From positions 567,097 to 596,141 of the forward strand of contig BFEA01000011.1 in NCBI GenBank assembly GCA_003427395.1: a stretch of 29,045 nucleotides of DNA, given 5' to 3'. Positions 7,537 to 17,844 of the stretch are shown here, piece after piece. The translations under genes were made by a program, and so were the position numbers. This stretch comes from Chara braunii. Its lineage: Eukaryota > Streptophyta > Charophyceae > Charales > Characeae. Every line of letters starts with the position of its first letter. Position 1 is the first letter of the stretch. The notes beneath the pieces are model-generated. The model saw nothing but the letters and a program-made list of their open reading frames with translations, had not been told where the DNA came from and ran no database searches.

Positions 7537-9013
7537 ACCGGCCCCGTCGTAGTAACCGATGTCGTTGCGGTGTCGACTGCAAAAGCATGGTCAAATACCC
7601 TTGTTACGACATAGGTCACCACCTGCATTGGTGGAGGGGACTGTTGTTGTGTGTCTAGACGCCGATCTCCCGGAAGGGGAGGTCTAATACACTCTCGCAC
7701 CCGAGAAGAGCACAGCAGGCCATGTCGGCCTCGCATGCCCCACCGACAGTCTTCCGGGTACCAGAGAGTTATCGGTCATGGACTCGGTGCTCGTCTCTCT
7801 CTCGGACTTGTCGACTTTGATATCTCTCGGACTACCCCACGCGTCACCGCCCAATCCACATCAGCCTGTCGCCATAGAGCGAGTGCCAGACAGGTTTGAT
7901 GAGTTTGGAGGTGATACGATTGTGGTGTGCCCAACGATGCCTTCCACGCCCATAGTTTTTCGTGTTAGCAGACCTCACGAGGTAGACCTTGATAAGGCCG
8001 AGACGGCGACGCGACGCCTCCGCGACAGTCACCGCAGCACTCCACAACTTTGTTTGTTTGATTCGTTCGATGGCACGGAGGATGGTGGCTTTGCTGCACT
8101 CGACGCAGTCGAAAGAGCAACAAGACCTTCACGTCCGCCATAAGACTCAGAGCATCAGCCTATCAGCGCGACTGTCGGCGCAGTTGCGGGCGTCCTCTCC
8201 ACGGACACCACCGACGCGACACAATAACCTGTGGTGGGGGTATCGGCGACAACGTGGCGCGATAGAGCTACTGTTTTGCCGACAGTGGCATTCTATACCA
8301 GCGGGACAACCAGTGGGGGGTTGGATGAGCAGGGAGCTCGGATTGTGGGCAAGCCATGAGCACGGTCTATGGGGACACGATCCATTGGGATTGTCGATAG
8401 TGCTCGCCACACCGCCATGGCAAAGTACGAGGCCCGACACGAGACTGCTTTGCCAACGAAGACATCTGATGTGCAGGCTACGAGGGCCGCAAAGGCAAGT
8501 CTTTCTCGGACGAGGAAGAAGGCCTCGACAAGGAAGGCGTCACGTTCATCGCCGCATATATGTTCCCATCTTAGGCGATCCAGCCTTGTGCATCTCGAGG
8601 ACGGAGAGATTGCACCCGACGACGATGTAATGGATGTTGGAGGGAGGGCTGCAACGACGGTGGACGGCGTCGGCAGGGAGGGTGCAAGGAATGCAGTGGC
8701 AGGTGAGAAGAGACGCGACGGTGTGCTCATCGTCCACGACGACAACATGGATGTCGCCCCCGGAGATACCACAGACACTGATGATGCAGGTGACTCCGAT
8801 TACGTGCCTAAAGTACGGGCGACAGACGTAGATGATGGAGGAGGGCGAAGAGTGAGACGGAGGATACGACTCGGCCCAGATGGGCAGCGGTCGCAGGGCA
8901 CACCATCTGCGACGATTCCTGCCCCCATTGATCGGCGAGCTCAGGCGCAGCGACTGCTGCGCAAAATGGAGGTCACACTTCAAGTGACACATAGTTCATC
9001 AATCGGTTCCGAA
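7537..9013 (+). pseudogene. Decayed coding region of unknown function (acidic/basic low-complexity C-terminus)
   Basis: After the splice-acceptor-like CAG at 7534-7536, a short frame runs to about 7612 (TGPVVVTDVVAVSTAKAW). A frame change follows, and then one frame (codons starting at 7622) stays readable to the microsatellite near 9013. It holds only four stops: TAA 7685, TAA 8141, TAA 8225 and TGA 8357. Codons are strongly G-first, as in real exons. Readable parts include FDEFGGDTIVVCPTMPSTP, VFRVSRPHEVDLDKAETATRR and LCLFDSFDGTEDGGF; then a Lys/Arg/Ser-rich stretch, acidic DGEIAPDDDVMD and DTDDAGDSDYVPKV, and basic GRRVRRRIRLG. No catalytic motif is recognised. The stops fit C-to-T decay of CAA/CGA codons. 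It could be a dead gene or transposon part; alternatively, short introns could contain some stops. Confidence 0.5.
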
Positions 9014-9081
9014 GAGACGGAGACTAAGAGAGAGAGGGATATATGTATATATATATGTATATATATATGTATATATATATG

Positions 9082-9112
<31 letters not shown>

Positions 9113-9303
9113 GTATATAGCCCCTCGTTTGTTGTCCTCTTCTCCCTCTCTGCCTACGGTTTACCGGGCAGTTCTATTTGACGATATATATATATAGAGA
9201 GAGAGAGAGAGAAAGAAAAAAAATATAAAAAAAATCAGACACATGTAAATATGTTCCAACAGTGATCACACTTCACACTTTTGATTTTTTTTTTTTTTTT
9301 TAT

Positions 9304-9368
<65 letters not shown>

Positions 9369-9370
9369 AG
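9014..9370. repeat. TATATATG, GA and T-run microsatellites
   Basis: Tandem TATATATG-type octamers (about 9040-9117), a TA/GA run (9184-9212), an 18-20 base T run (about 9285-9302) and (GA)n at 9308-9366. Between 9119 and 9180 there is ordinary unique sequence. Open frames here translate only into repeats. Confidence 0.95.
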
Positions 9371-10239
9371 AAAGAGGACCTGCGCTGTTCGAAAAGCAGG
9401 CCCGGGCTATCACTAGGACGGGAGGCCCTGTGGCCTAGGCCCGTAGAATGAGAGCCTATAGTCGGGCAGGCAGAGGCCATAGCGATATTGGTTCACATCA
9501 GCTCAATCTTGTATTGTTCTTTCGTTACCCTCGCAGGTATCTTATTGTGATCGGTTGTTGGGACTTTTAGGACTCTTGGGAGTACTGTCAGATAGTGAGA
9601 AACACGGTTCAAACACCCAGTGTTATCTCCACACCTGTGCATAGTGGTTTCCGAAACTTCCTGCTGCTTACTCTGTCTGTGTGCATTGTGTACTATGTCT
9701 CCTCTCCCCTCCTTCTTAAGTGTGTGTGGCATGAATGAGCATGAATGAGCATGAATGAGCATGCGTGAGATTGTCTGCGTGTGAGTGTTGGTGAAAATTT
9801 GAAAATTGACAAACAACCAAGTTCACAAAAGTTCTGCATACAGTTGTGCGAATGTTTTCAACTTGTGTCTTGCGAAGTTGCGAGTAATTTTTTTTTTGTA
9901 TATCAGTGGAAATGGAAATGGTGCAATGTTTACTTTTATCTTTTTTTTTTTTTTTTTTTCAGCGGTGGAAGCAGTGCAATGTTTAGTTGACTTTAGTAGT
10001 CCATTATACTGAGTACGGAAAAAAAAGCCTCAATGTACGGTGTACAGCGGTGCAGACTTGCAGTCCCCCTGAGCCCCGCAACACCAACTACCCCCAGCCC
10101 CCCCCCACCAGAGGCAAGTTCACGCAACAATCGCAACAACTGCAACACCAAGTTCACCAACCACCCCATACCACGCCATGACGGCGCTACTAACCGGGAT
10201 TAAGTTATTACTAAGTTATTCTACTGCTTACGCAGGTAA
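9371..10239. other. No gene recognised; small tandem repeat
   Basis: GC-rich to 9480, then mixed sequence. A perfect 10-base repeat ATGAATGAGC occurs three times at 9731-9760, followed by a degenerate fourth unit. T runs lie at 9888-9897 and 9942-9959. After 10040 the DNA is C- and CAAC-rich, with AACACCAAGTTCACCA at about 10144-10159. Open frames are low-complexity and unsupported. Confidence 0.5.
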
Positions 10240-10460
10240 GCCACTGAGGCTTTGGGCCCTATGATCCCCTATCCACAGGGGCCAGGGCCCAGGACCTTGC
10301 AGCCTGCAAGGCCTGCAGAGTTGTGCAGACCGCACTGCGGCTAGTGCCCCAAGGACCCCCACCTCAGGGGCAAGGGCCCAGGGGCCACGGCCCTGCAGGG
10401 ACTGCAGACTGCAATGCCCCCGCCTGACCAAGTGACACCAAGTTCACCAGCCCATGGCGC
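10240..10460. repeat. Imperfect ~100 bp GC-rich direct duplication
   Basis: GGGGCCAGGGCCCAGGACCTTGCAG near 10278-10303 is echoed by GGGGCAAGGGCCCAGGGGCC and CCTGCAGGGACTGCAGACTGC near 10366-10412. ACACCAAGTTCACCA at about 10145 returns at about 10436. This indicates an old local duplication. The short minus-strand frame across it is Pro/Gly/Leu-rich and probably not coding. Confidence 0.5.
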
Positions 10461-11270
10461 CGTCAGGCCCGTCACACCGCATGGTCTTTATCCCGGCTAT
10501 CCAGGCCATCCGGTGTCATTCCAAATACCCTTACAAGGGTATATGGCGTACTTTTTGCAAGTCATGCCAGTGCGGCCTTGTCCGTAGTTGAGTGGCGCAA
10601 GCGGAGTATCGACGGCAAGGTACAGTCGTGCGCAGGTCGGATGTCCGCAGCGTCGCAGGCGCTGCGGGACGCACAGCCTCTCGTCCCTTTAGTTTTGTGT
10701 TTCCCCGCGCTTATTATTTTTTGGGTACTGGTATTTTTATTATTATTGGTTATCCTACTTGTTCACTGTTTGGGCTTGGCTACCGGTTCCGAGCCCGGTG
10801 TCGGGACCGTTTGACCTAGATCAATTGCTACACCACTGGACACCAGGCGCCGATGAAAATCCCCCACTCTACCCGCGTTGCAAATACGGACTGAGGGGGT
10901 CAACGGACATGAGAGTGGTGGGGTCAGGGCCCGGGGGACTGCAACCCGAGGGTGGCGGGGGTCGCTGCAGGTGCACACTCCGCCGGCCACGGTCTGCTGT
11001 GGGAGACTTGAATGAGGGCATGCTTGCGGTACCCCGCATGATAGTGAGCTTGCCTGCGCACAGAGGGTGCCAGCCAGAGGCCCACTACGGTACGTGGTTG
11101 TAGCCACCATTCCCGCGAAAACCGCCCACGCCTCGATCTCCAAAGTTCACATTTGGATATTGCCACCAAGATCTGCGCGGGCTTAGGCTGTGGGTACAGG
11201 GAAAGCTAGGGAGCATAGGGGGAACGGCGCAGTAAAAAAAAAAAAAAGCAGAAAACACTACGAAGAGGGC
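10461..11270. other. No gene recognised (GC-rich, possible LTR relic)
   Basis: Several overlapping frames exist on both strands without conserved motifs. The frame at 10578-10814 has a run of hydrophobic residues encoded by a T-rich stretch (10690-10760) and would be a poor gene model. The tract T-rich, then GGGCTTGGCTACCGG and CCGGTGTCGGGACCG, looks like the edge of an LTR-type repeat, but no partner copy is present in this window. Confidence 0.35.
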
Positions 11271-12450
11271 CGTGGCGATGCTGCTGGGTGAACTGTGTGT
11301 GGGACTGGGTATAGGCGCGACAGGCCTTCGGGCCCTTAATAGCTTGTTCCCCCGGAGGCGCCCCACAGAATGGCAGAAGCTGTGGAACAGCTTTGGCACT
11401 GTCGGGTCAGCGTCTACCGGGCACAACTTTGACAAAAAAAAACAACGGAGCGCAGAGTCACAAGGGTGGCTGGCTGTAGTGTGACCAGGCTGTAGGCCCG
11501 AGGGGCTGTGGGCATATCCGCTGTGCAGAAAGGAAGTCGGGCATAGGTAGGGAGATCGGCGTAGTAGACCACGAGAAGGAGAGAACGGAAGAGTGCAGAG
11601 GAACGGAGGTTGGCGTGAGAAGGAGGGAGTGGCAACGCTACAGCAGACGTGCGTTAAGGCAGGTGGGCGGGGAGACGACGAGCGGAAGGCAGAAAAAGGG
11701 AAGGCAGCAAGAGCAAATGAATCTGGACGGCCCTCTGCGTTGGGTGCACGCACAGAAAGGGGGAGAGCGCAGCAACAGGAAAGAGAGCAGCTATGGCGGA
11801 GATGAGAGCTGCGAAGCCCGCCATTCCTCGATGGAATCAGGCGGGAGAAGATGGTAGACAGGGGGTTTGGAACAGGGCGAATGTGATGGTGAAGTCGGAA
11901 CGGCGAATGGAGGAGTGTAGTAGGAGATAGGGAGGAAATGCTGTGCGCGGGAGATGGCGGAAGCAGATATGGGAAGGAGCAAAAATTGGTGTATCTCGGC
12001 CAATTCTTGACCGATTTCATTGAAGTAAGGCTCTAAACGGGGGGTTTTGGGCGTCGCGAGTTGACTGGCGACGTCGGATTGGGCAATAGAGCAATGGTTT
12101 GGGCGCTACGATGGTGAAAGGCTGCGCGGAGGTGTGCGGATGAGAGGCGGTGAGGGAGCAAAAAAGCGAGTAGTTCGCTCGATTCTCGACAGAATCGGGC
12201 AACCCAAGACATGTTTTTATAGTTTTTGGACTAAGCTAGCGCGATGGTCACGTCAGTTGCTGTGATATGTTAGTGTTGTAGGAGTTAGATGAGAAAGAAC
12301 AATACGTGGCAATATCGAACAAACGGATATGGCGGAAGGGCGGATGACGGGACAGGAGAGAGTCGAGCTTTTGCTCGATCCTTGATAGAACCGAAAGGGA
12401 TAAAGTGGGCAGGGGATTTTTTTAAAAGGGCTGCGAAATGATTGACGGGC
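11271..12450. repeat. Purine-rich tract with a ~180-195 bp tandem repeat carrying paired hairpins
   Basis: Four diverged units are visible by the conserved motif ATTCyTsGAynGAATC at about 11823, 12002, 12181 and 12376. Each is immediately preceded by a hairpin whose arms differ between units: ATGGCGG/CCGCCAT (11793-11799, 11818-11824), AATTGG/CCAATT (11984-11989, 12000-12005), AGCGA/TCGCT (12165-12169, 12175-12179) and TCGAGC/GCTCGA (12363-12368, 12373-12378). The motif itself folds in two units (ATTCC/GGAAT, CGATTC/GAATCG). The strand is G/A-rich, so long frames stay open on the minus strand (11085-12020) without protein-like features. Confidence 0.65.
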
Positions 12451-13585
12451 TTAGATCCCCAGTTCGTGGAGTAGTCTGGCCGATACAGCCTGCAAAGGCT
12501 GCGCAAATAAAAGCGGGCTATGTATTTGTCCGTGTTGTAGGGGGAGGTTCATTAGTCTTTTTTTTTTTTCACCGTTTTGGTTGTGTTGCTCTAGCCTGCT
12601 CACTATGAGAGTCTCGATGGTCCCACTTTCACTCCCGTGCAGCACGCTACTTCAGTCCTCACCACCCTTCTTGTCACTGTTATCATGAAGAGGTGGACAG
12701 CAGAGTAAGTCAGGGCAGTGCATCCGTCTGTGGGCTAGCGGAAGGTACAATCGGGTTTGCCATCCTACTGGCAGAGTCAGCGTGTGGTTAGCCATGGGGG
12801 TTGGAGACCTGCCTGCTGGCCGACTTATTCGATAGAGGAACCGTGTTAGCCTTACTCGTTTGTGGGAGGAAGACTCCCTCTCCCACATACACGTACACAA
12901 GTGTAGTACTCAGGGCTATGTGCAGCAGTAGGGTGTGCCACGGGTTACTGAGATATTGCAGCCTGCCGTAGGTGGGCAGCTACTATAGGTAGTGTATGCA
13001 GTATTGAGGGAGGCAAGCACGTATGGTGCGGGGAACGAGTACCTGGTTTTGATTGTGGCCTACAAGGCCGGTATCTCTTGCACTTCGGATTGTCTCTAGG
13101 TGATCTCTATCGGATATGCGTGATGGTAATGGTGGAAGCATGCTCGCATTGACATACGGGATCGGCGCATGGGGTCGTCATTGATACAATATCCCTGATG
13201 TTTGTTACGGTTGCAGTCCAGGGCTGCAGAGCTGCTGTGCCTGGCCATGCAGGAACCAACGCACCATCTTTATTAGAGCCACTGTGTGTTGCTGCTCTGA
13301 GCTACTGGACCGACCCATGCGCCACCACGCCCTTGCTATGCAACACTATGCTTTAGTGTATCTGATGGCGGAGATGGATGGGGTAGCTTGCATGTGCTAT
13401 TGCAAAGCTCACAACACGATGTTGAGCTGGTTGATGTAGTGTCCAGTCCATCAAAGAGAACCTACAGCAGACCAGGCACTAGGACTGTGATTGTGTTTGC
13501 TGGCTGATGTGTCAGTTATTCCCTCAGTCTATGCAACAGCGGGCCGACCACGAGGTACAGACCAGGCTGTTGAGCGGAGCACTGG
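12451..13585. other. No gene recognised
   Basis: Mixed-composition DNA with a T run at 12558-12569. Short frames on both strands (for example minus 12652-12900) have no recognisable motifs. No convincing repeat, tRNA or promoter is seen. Confidence 0.5.
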
Positions 13586-14400
13586 TCATTTACTAAGCGA
13601 AGGAGCTAGAGGAAAGTCACGAAACTGCAGGCTAGGGCAGACTGCTGCTACATGATGTGACGAACTGCCGCTGTTTCTGTGGACCACCACTAAAAGTACT
13701 GTTGCGCTTGTGGACTGCTGTTGGTGCAGGCCACGACTGCTGTTGCTGTGACTGCTGTTGAGTGTGTGCAGACTGTAGGGACAGCTGTTACTAGCTAAGG
13801 GAAGCTGCGGCTGCGGCTGTAAACTGTGCACAGGCGGTTGTTGTGGGGTTGCTGTGGGCTGTGCGCACAGCAACTACCGCGACCCTGTGGTGCTATGGCG
13901 GACGAGTCTTGTCAGGGCTACCACTATGGCATTCCGTTGCTGAAGGTGCAGTATCCTCGCTGTGTCCACTATGACCCTCCAACTGAGCCACTGAAGAGTT
14001 CTCCCGCTATGCGTACCGGGCACTACTGCTGCACCTATGGACTGAGCGCAGCTGCTGCGTACGGATTTTTGTTGCAGGGTACTGCTGCTGCATACGGACT
14101 GCTGTTACTGGTTGCTGCGGACAGGCGCCCGTGCTGCTGATTGGCCGCAGCTGTGCACCATTCACGAATCGCTGCCTACTATTGACTGCTGCTGCGTGTG
14201 CGGACTGTGTGCGGGCCGGGGGCTGCTGTTGACTGTTGCCTTGCTGCTGGCCACTGCTGGTGATTGCCGCTGGTGCTGGTGACTGTTGCATGCGGCTGGG
14301 GACCGTTGGTGATTGCTTCCATTGCTGCTGGCCACCGTTGAGTACTGCTGCCGCATCTTGAAGGGTTGTTACCGGCTGCTGTGTGGCTGCGGTTAGGCTG
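13586..14400. repeat. CTG/TGCTG-rich degenerate trinucleotide-type tract
   Basis: GACTGCTGTTG, TGCTGCTG and CGGACTGCTG words recur irregularly across about 800 bases, as in an old trinucleotide-like expansion. On the minus strand the repeat reads as Gln-rich frames. The longest is 14007-14516 (169 codons), with Gln, Ser, Ala and Pro clusters but no fixed domain. Such frames arise automatically from CAG-type repeats. A real glutamine-rich exon is possible but not shown. Confidence 0.6.
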
Positions 14401-14516
14401 AGGAGAGGTGTGGAGCTTTGGGGAGTTGGTGAGGCCGGACGAGTAGGAGGTAGTGCGGCGATTTCGGAGGTCGTCAGGGGGTTGGTTTCGACAGTTTGGC
14501 TCCAGGAGGTAACCAA
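14007..14516 (-). CDS. Hypothetical Gln/Ser/Pro-rich frame (doubtful)
   Basis: A 169-codon minus-strand frame from an ATG at 14516 down to 14007. The first ~50 residues (MVTSWSQTVETNPLTTSEIA, then PPTRPASPTPQSSTPLLSLT) are less repetitive than the rest and might be a genuine N-terminus. The remainder is QQQ-, SSG- and PAR-rich, encoded by the CTG repeat tract. No domain, signal peptide or membrane span is visible. Overlapping minus-strand frames of 133 and 64 codons in other phases show that the repeat keeps all frames open, so this is weak evidence for a gene. Confidence 0.2.
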   Translation of the reverse strand: MVTSWSQTVETNPLTTSEIAALPPTRPASPTPQSSTPLLSLTAATQQPVTTLQDAAAVLNGGQQQWKQSPTVPSRMQQSPAPAAITSSGQQQGNSQQQPPARTQSAHAAAVNSRQRFVNGAQLRPISSTGACPQQPVTAVRMQQQYPATKIRTQQLRSVHRCSSSARYA

Positions 14517-15046
14517 GCTGATACATTGGCTGCCATTGCGGGGCCCTCAGGCGACTAAAGACAACAAGGCCCTCTCTCACGAGTCTGAGTGCACCATCCT
14601 TGGAAATGAGAGTCTCAAACCCGTCTCTTCTGCCTTCCTCACTCTAAGTCTAGTATGTTGGTTACGAGAGGAAGGCGGCAGGCGGGATTGCAACCCGTAG
14701 GTCCGCACCGAGACTCTGTGGGGAGTCAGCCCACTGATTGCGGGAGCTCTGCCGGAACCTAGGCGAGGTTCTGGAGGCAGGGAACTATCAGGTAAACCAC
14801 TTCTTTCTTTATAACCTACTACACCCATGTTTGCATATTCCCCCTATAGCTTGGTTGATGTATGCGTGCCTGCCCCTATGATTCTTACTTTCTTTTCAGG
14901 ATTATAACCAGGCTAAGTAAAGGAACGCATGTATAATGTCAGTTTCAGCTTCTTGGTTTTCCCTGAAGGCAGATTGTGGGGTTGCGTCTGGGGGAAGGGT
15001 GGGAGGAAGGCAGCATTGCATGAAGTTTGACCGTGTCAACCAGAGG
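14517..15046. other. No gene recognised; splice-acceptor-like site
   Basis: Unique-looking sequence. ATTCTTACTTTCTTTTCAG (14881-14899) resembles a 3' splice site, but no convincing exon follows. On the minus strand near 14682-14697, GGGTTGCAATCCCGCC resembles a tRNA T arm with an altered loop; without a matching A box it is not called. Confidence 0.4.
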
Positions 15047-15717
15047 CTGGGCCAGTTCCATAAGTTTGGGAAGACCCAGTGCTATGTTTTATTTTGTCTT
15101 GCCTGGAGAACCAGATATGTTCCATAAGTTTGAGTGGTCTGGTTGCTCTGACTTGTGAGGGCCAAATGTGAATGACCTTTCAGGAGCCAGTCAAATCCAT
15201 AAGTTTGGGTAGTCTGGTGGCCTTGTTTACTTTACGTTTCTATCGATTTCTTTTTTTGCCTTGACTTTGAGAGAAAATTACCCAGGCTGAGGACCAAGAC
15301 ATGTTCCATAAGTTTGGGTGGTCTTGGTCCAACACCTCGCACATGCTGGAACCAGAAGGTTATAACTTGGCTATATTTCACTATTATTATATCTATGAAC
15401 AGGCTAGTCAGACAGGGTTCCATAAGTTTGGGTAGTCTGAATATAGCTATCACCAACTGAAGACTAGTACTAATTAAGAATAAACTTGTGGTACGAAGGG
15501 GCAGACTGAATCTTGAGCTGAAGATGATCGGTTCAGTTATATGCAACCTCAAAAGACTAAGTGTAGATAATTATATAAAGTTTGGATATCTAAAGAGTTC
15601 AGGGCGACTAGGGTAGCCTAGTCACATGCCAAAAAAAGAGAAAAGTTGTTGTGCCCTGTGTTTGTGTATACTCTATGGCTGAGCTAGACATGTTTCATAA
15701 GTTTGGGTGGTCTAGCT
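15047..15717. repeat. Array of six hairpins with conserved TTCCATAAGTTTGGG loop and variable stems
   Basis: The core TTCCATAAGTTTGGG recurs at about 15056, 15120, 15195, 15304, 15419 and 15693 (the last as TTTCATAAG). Each is flanked by complementary arms, and the arms differ: CTGGG/CCCAG (15047, 15075), AACCAGA/TCTGGTT (15109, 15138), CCAG/CTGG (15187, 15214), GGACCAAGAC/GTCTTGGTCC (15291, 15321), TCAGAC/GTCTGA (15408, 15435) and AGCTAGAC/GTCTAGCT (15682, 15710). The inner AGAC/GTCT is shared by several copies while the outer pairs vary. Spacers between copies look unrelated. It could be transcribed structured RNA, a DNA foldback or a small mobile cassette. Confidence 0.85.
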
Positions 15718-16004
15718 TTATGCCTTATGTAAGTTGGGTATAAAGGGATAAATCACTGAAAGACTACGAACTATTGTTTGTCTAGGTTGACTTGGGATGG
15801 TGAGAGTATTTACCTCTGTGATTTAGCCTGCATGTGACTGAGTGACGCTACTACTTTGTCTGAATTCCAGTTTGATAGGTGGTTGCTTTAGTTGCTCGTC
15901 ATGTGCTAGAGACATAGGAGTTAGTTTGATTTTCGCATATTCTTAGCTGAGTCTATTTTTTTTGCTTGGTCAATTTATGCATTTTCTGGGATCTTTTGTT
16001 TTAT
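15718..16004. other. Spacer between two repeat arrays
   Basis: AT-rich, no supported gene. A T run lies at 15956-15963. TAAGTTGGGTATAAAGG near 15730 is a weak echo of the preceding loop motif. Confidence 0.45.
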
Positions 16005-16460
16005 ACTTGGTCTAGTATAAATCTTGGTAAGCCACTTTCTCTACGGGAAGCGCAGACAAAATTTCTAAAAAAACAGGAAGTTGATCAGACTTTGTTTTTT
16101 TTTCAAGGTTCAACTTTTCTGATTTTTTGGCTTAGTAAAAATCTGGGAAGCCTCCTTCTTTAAAGGGAATGCTGCCCAAATTTTTACTAATTCAGGGAGT
16201 TAGATAAAATTGGACCTTGAGAAATCAAAATCATTTTAGATTATGAACTTGGCCTTGTATAAATATTGACAAGCTACTTTCTATGCAGGAAGCGCTGCCG
16301 AAATTTCTGCAAATCTAAGGGGTTCGTCGAAATTTGACTTTGGAAAGTTGGAGGTTGTTTTTATTTTCATATTTAGGTTGATATAAATTCTGAGAAGGCA
16401 CCTTTCCTACGGGAAGCGCTGCCGAAATTTCCTTAGATTAGAGGAGATAGATGAAATTAT
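16005..16460. repeat. Four-unit ~120 bp tandem repeat
   Basis: Four diverged units share, in order, an (A/C)TTGGnnTnGTATAAAT-like start, a segment like GAAGCYACTTTCTnTACGGG, and AAGCGCTGCCGAAATTTCT. The 'GG' anchors lie at 16009, 16129, 16251 and 16376, giving periods of 120, 122 and 125. Units 3 and 4 share GGAAGCGCTGCCGAAATTTC exactly. The element may be a satellite or the edge of a larger dispersed repeat. Confidence 0.8.
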
Positions 16461-17496
16461 GACAGGTGGCGATTTGAGTAATCCACTCTGTGTGAGGGGG
16501 AGTCTGACATAGGTCTATCTTTCTTTCGACATTCGCTTAGGGTAGACATAGGTCTAGCTATCAGGAGAGTCTTGAGTGAGGACGTGTCATGGGGATTTGA
16601 TCTCCATACATTGACGATTTAACTTGGACTTTGACCTGTTGTATGATACAGGTTTCCTTTTGGACATTCGATTCAGGATTTGGACTAGCTTCAGTTTGAT
16701 CCTACAAGGATCATCTTCTGTTATCACTGATAACAGGTCGGTTGGTTGATCGCCGACTTGTCGGCTCGTGACACAACTTTGCTTACACCTGTATCTCAGC
16801 TTGATTGTCCTAGCCGTGTGATTTGATATGTTTTTTTGAGGGTTTTAACCGGACTTCTTTTAAATGACTATTAAAAAAAAAAACTTATGAGATTTATGGG
16901 AAGTTGAACCATGACTGAGGCTTGAGTGTGTGAGGCGTGTGAGTTACAGGAAACAGTAAAGTTGACCACATTGGTGTATGGCAATATGGCTATTGTGTGT
17001 GCCTGTGTTTTATGCAGGTTAGTATTTTAGAGCTTGGTATATGAGCCATACTTTGGAGGCAGTGAGAATGACAACCATGGGTCGCACGATCTGCATATCT
17101 GATGGGTCTATGTTTCCCCCTTCTCTTATTATTATGTCGAGTCCTGATTTGATATATGAGTATTGGGATCCTTGTTTATTTACTGAGTGATTTTGCTTAT
17201 TGATTTTTATGGTTGGACATAGTAGTCCGTAACAGCCGTCAAAATCAAACCCCTTGACTTCTTTCCTGACCCTGGACGATGGAGCTGGTCTCCAGGGCCA
17301 TAAGAGACGATTGCCACCACAGGTATGAACCTGTGTACTACCCACTCTCCGCAGGATGCAGAAGAGGGTGTGGTTCTCAACTGCACTTGGCGGTTGTCCA
17401 ACGTCGAGAGATTAACCCTCAAGGCGCGTGTCAGCCGACACTTGAGTGTCGAATGCGACTCTCGAGACTAGCAAAGACCGCGTGAGTATGCGTACT
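16461..17496. other. No gene recognised; several strong foldbacks
   Basis: The minus-strand frame 17019-17345 (108 codons) has no recognised motif. The right part holds palindromes: CACAGGT-atga-ACCTGTG (17318-17335), CGACACT-tg-AGTGTCG (17436-17451), and an outer TCGAGAG/CTCTCGA pair enclosing the latter (about 17404-17410 and 17460-17466). These precede the LTR-like repeat module and may belong to it. Confidence 0.45.
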
Positions 17497-17806
17497 ACAT
17501 AGTACGGCATCACTGCGACTGCTCGTGTATGCTTGCATTGCGAGTCGATATGAGTTAGCCCTGTGTTCGCGCGACTTTATACTAAGTCTCGCGCGAATCG
17601 CCTATCCGATTTCCGCATCGGAGAGTTATGGGATGGCTACTAAGGGACTAGGAGTGTTGTCGCGTTGTTCTGTTTTGTGTCGTTTTGTGTATATGTACGT
17701 ATGTGTGTGCGTTTTTATTGTTATGTTCCTTATAGTAGTGCGCGCGTGGTGCGTGGGATGCGTCCTAGTCGACCGACGACGGGTCGCGCTTGGGACTTCA
17801 GCCCCC
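17497..17806 (+). repeat. LTR-like repeat module 1, copy A
   Basis: Matches 23401-23710 over 310 bases without an indel, with nine differences by my count (97% identity). Most are transitions, many at CpG. It contains a long foldback TTCGCGCGACTT/AAGTCTCGCGCGAA (17559-17590; 12 pairs with a 2-base bulge) whose centre reads TTTATACTAAG, a possible TATA-like element. A TG-rich run with GTTATGTTCC follows, as might occur at an LTR transcription start or poly(A) region. Here it continues directly into module 2. The frame 17525-17944 crossing it is not recognisable protein. Confidence 0.75.
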
Positions 17807-17844
17807 GAAGATGTCGGTTCGTGTGCGGGTTCGATAGAGGCATA

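Noticed and set aside
9014-9370. C-terminal extension of the decayed frame (ICIYICIY repeats) and minus-strand Ser-Leu repeats
   Set aside because: Translation of TATG and GA microsatellites.
11085-12020. Longest open frame in the window (minus strand, 311 codons)
   Set aside because: It lies opposite a purine-rich strand in a tandem repeat. The product is Ser/Pro/Leu/Arg/His-rich without a domain, and overlapping frames in other phases are also open. The repeat structure explains it better than coding.
14640-14760. Possible minus-strand tRNA-like element (GGGTTGCAATCCCGCC)
   Set aside because: The T-loop order is altered and no A box or cloverleaf could be found at the right distance.
15047-15717. 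CRISPR array (regularly spaced repeats with unique spacers)
   Set aside because: Repeat arms vary, spacing is irregular (about 60-275 bases), no cas genes are near, and the context is eukaryotic. The same applies to 23981-25670.
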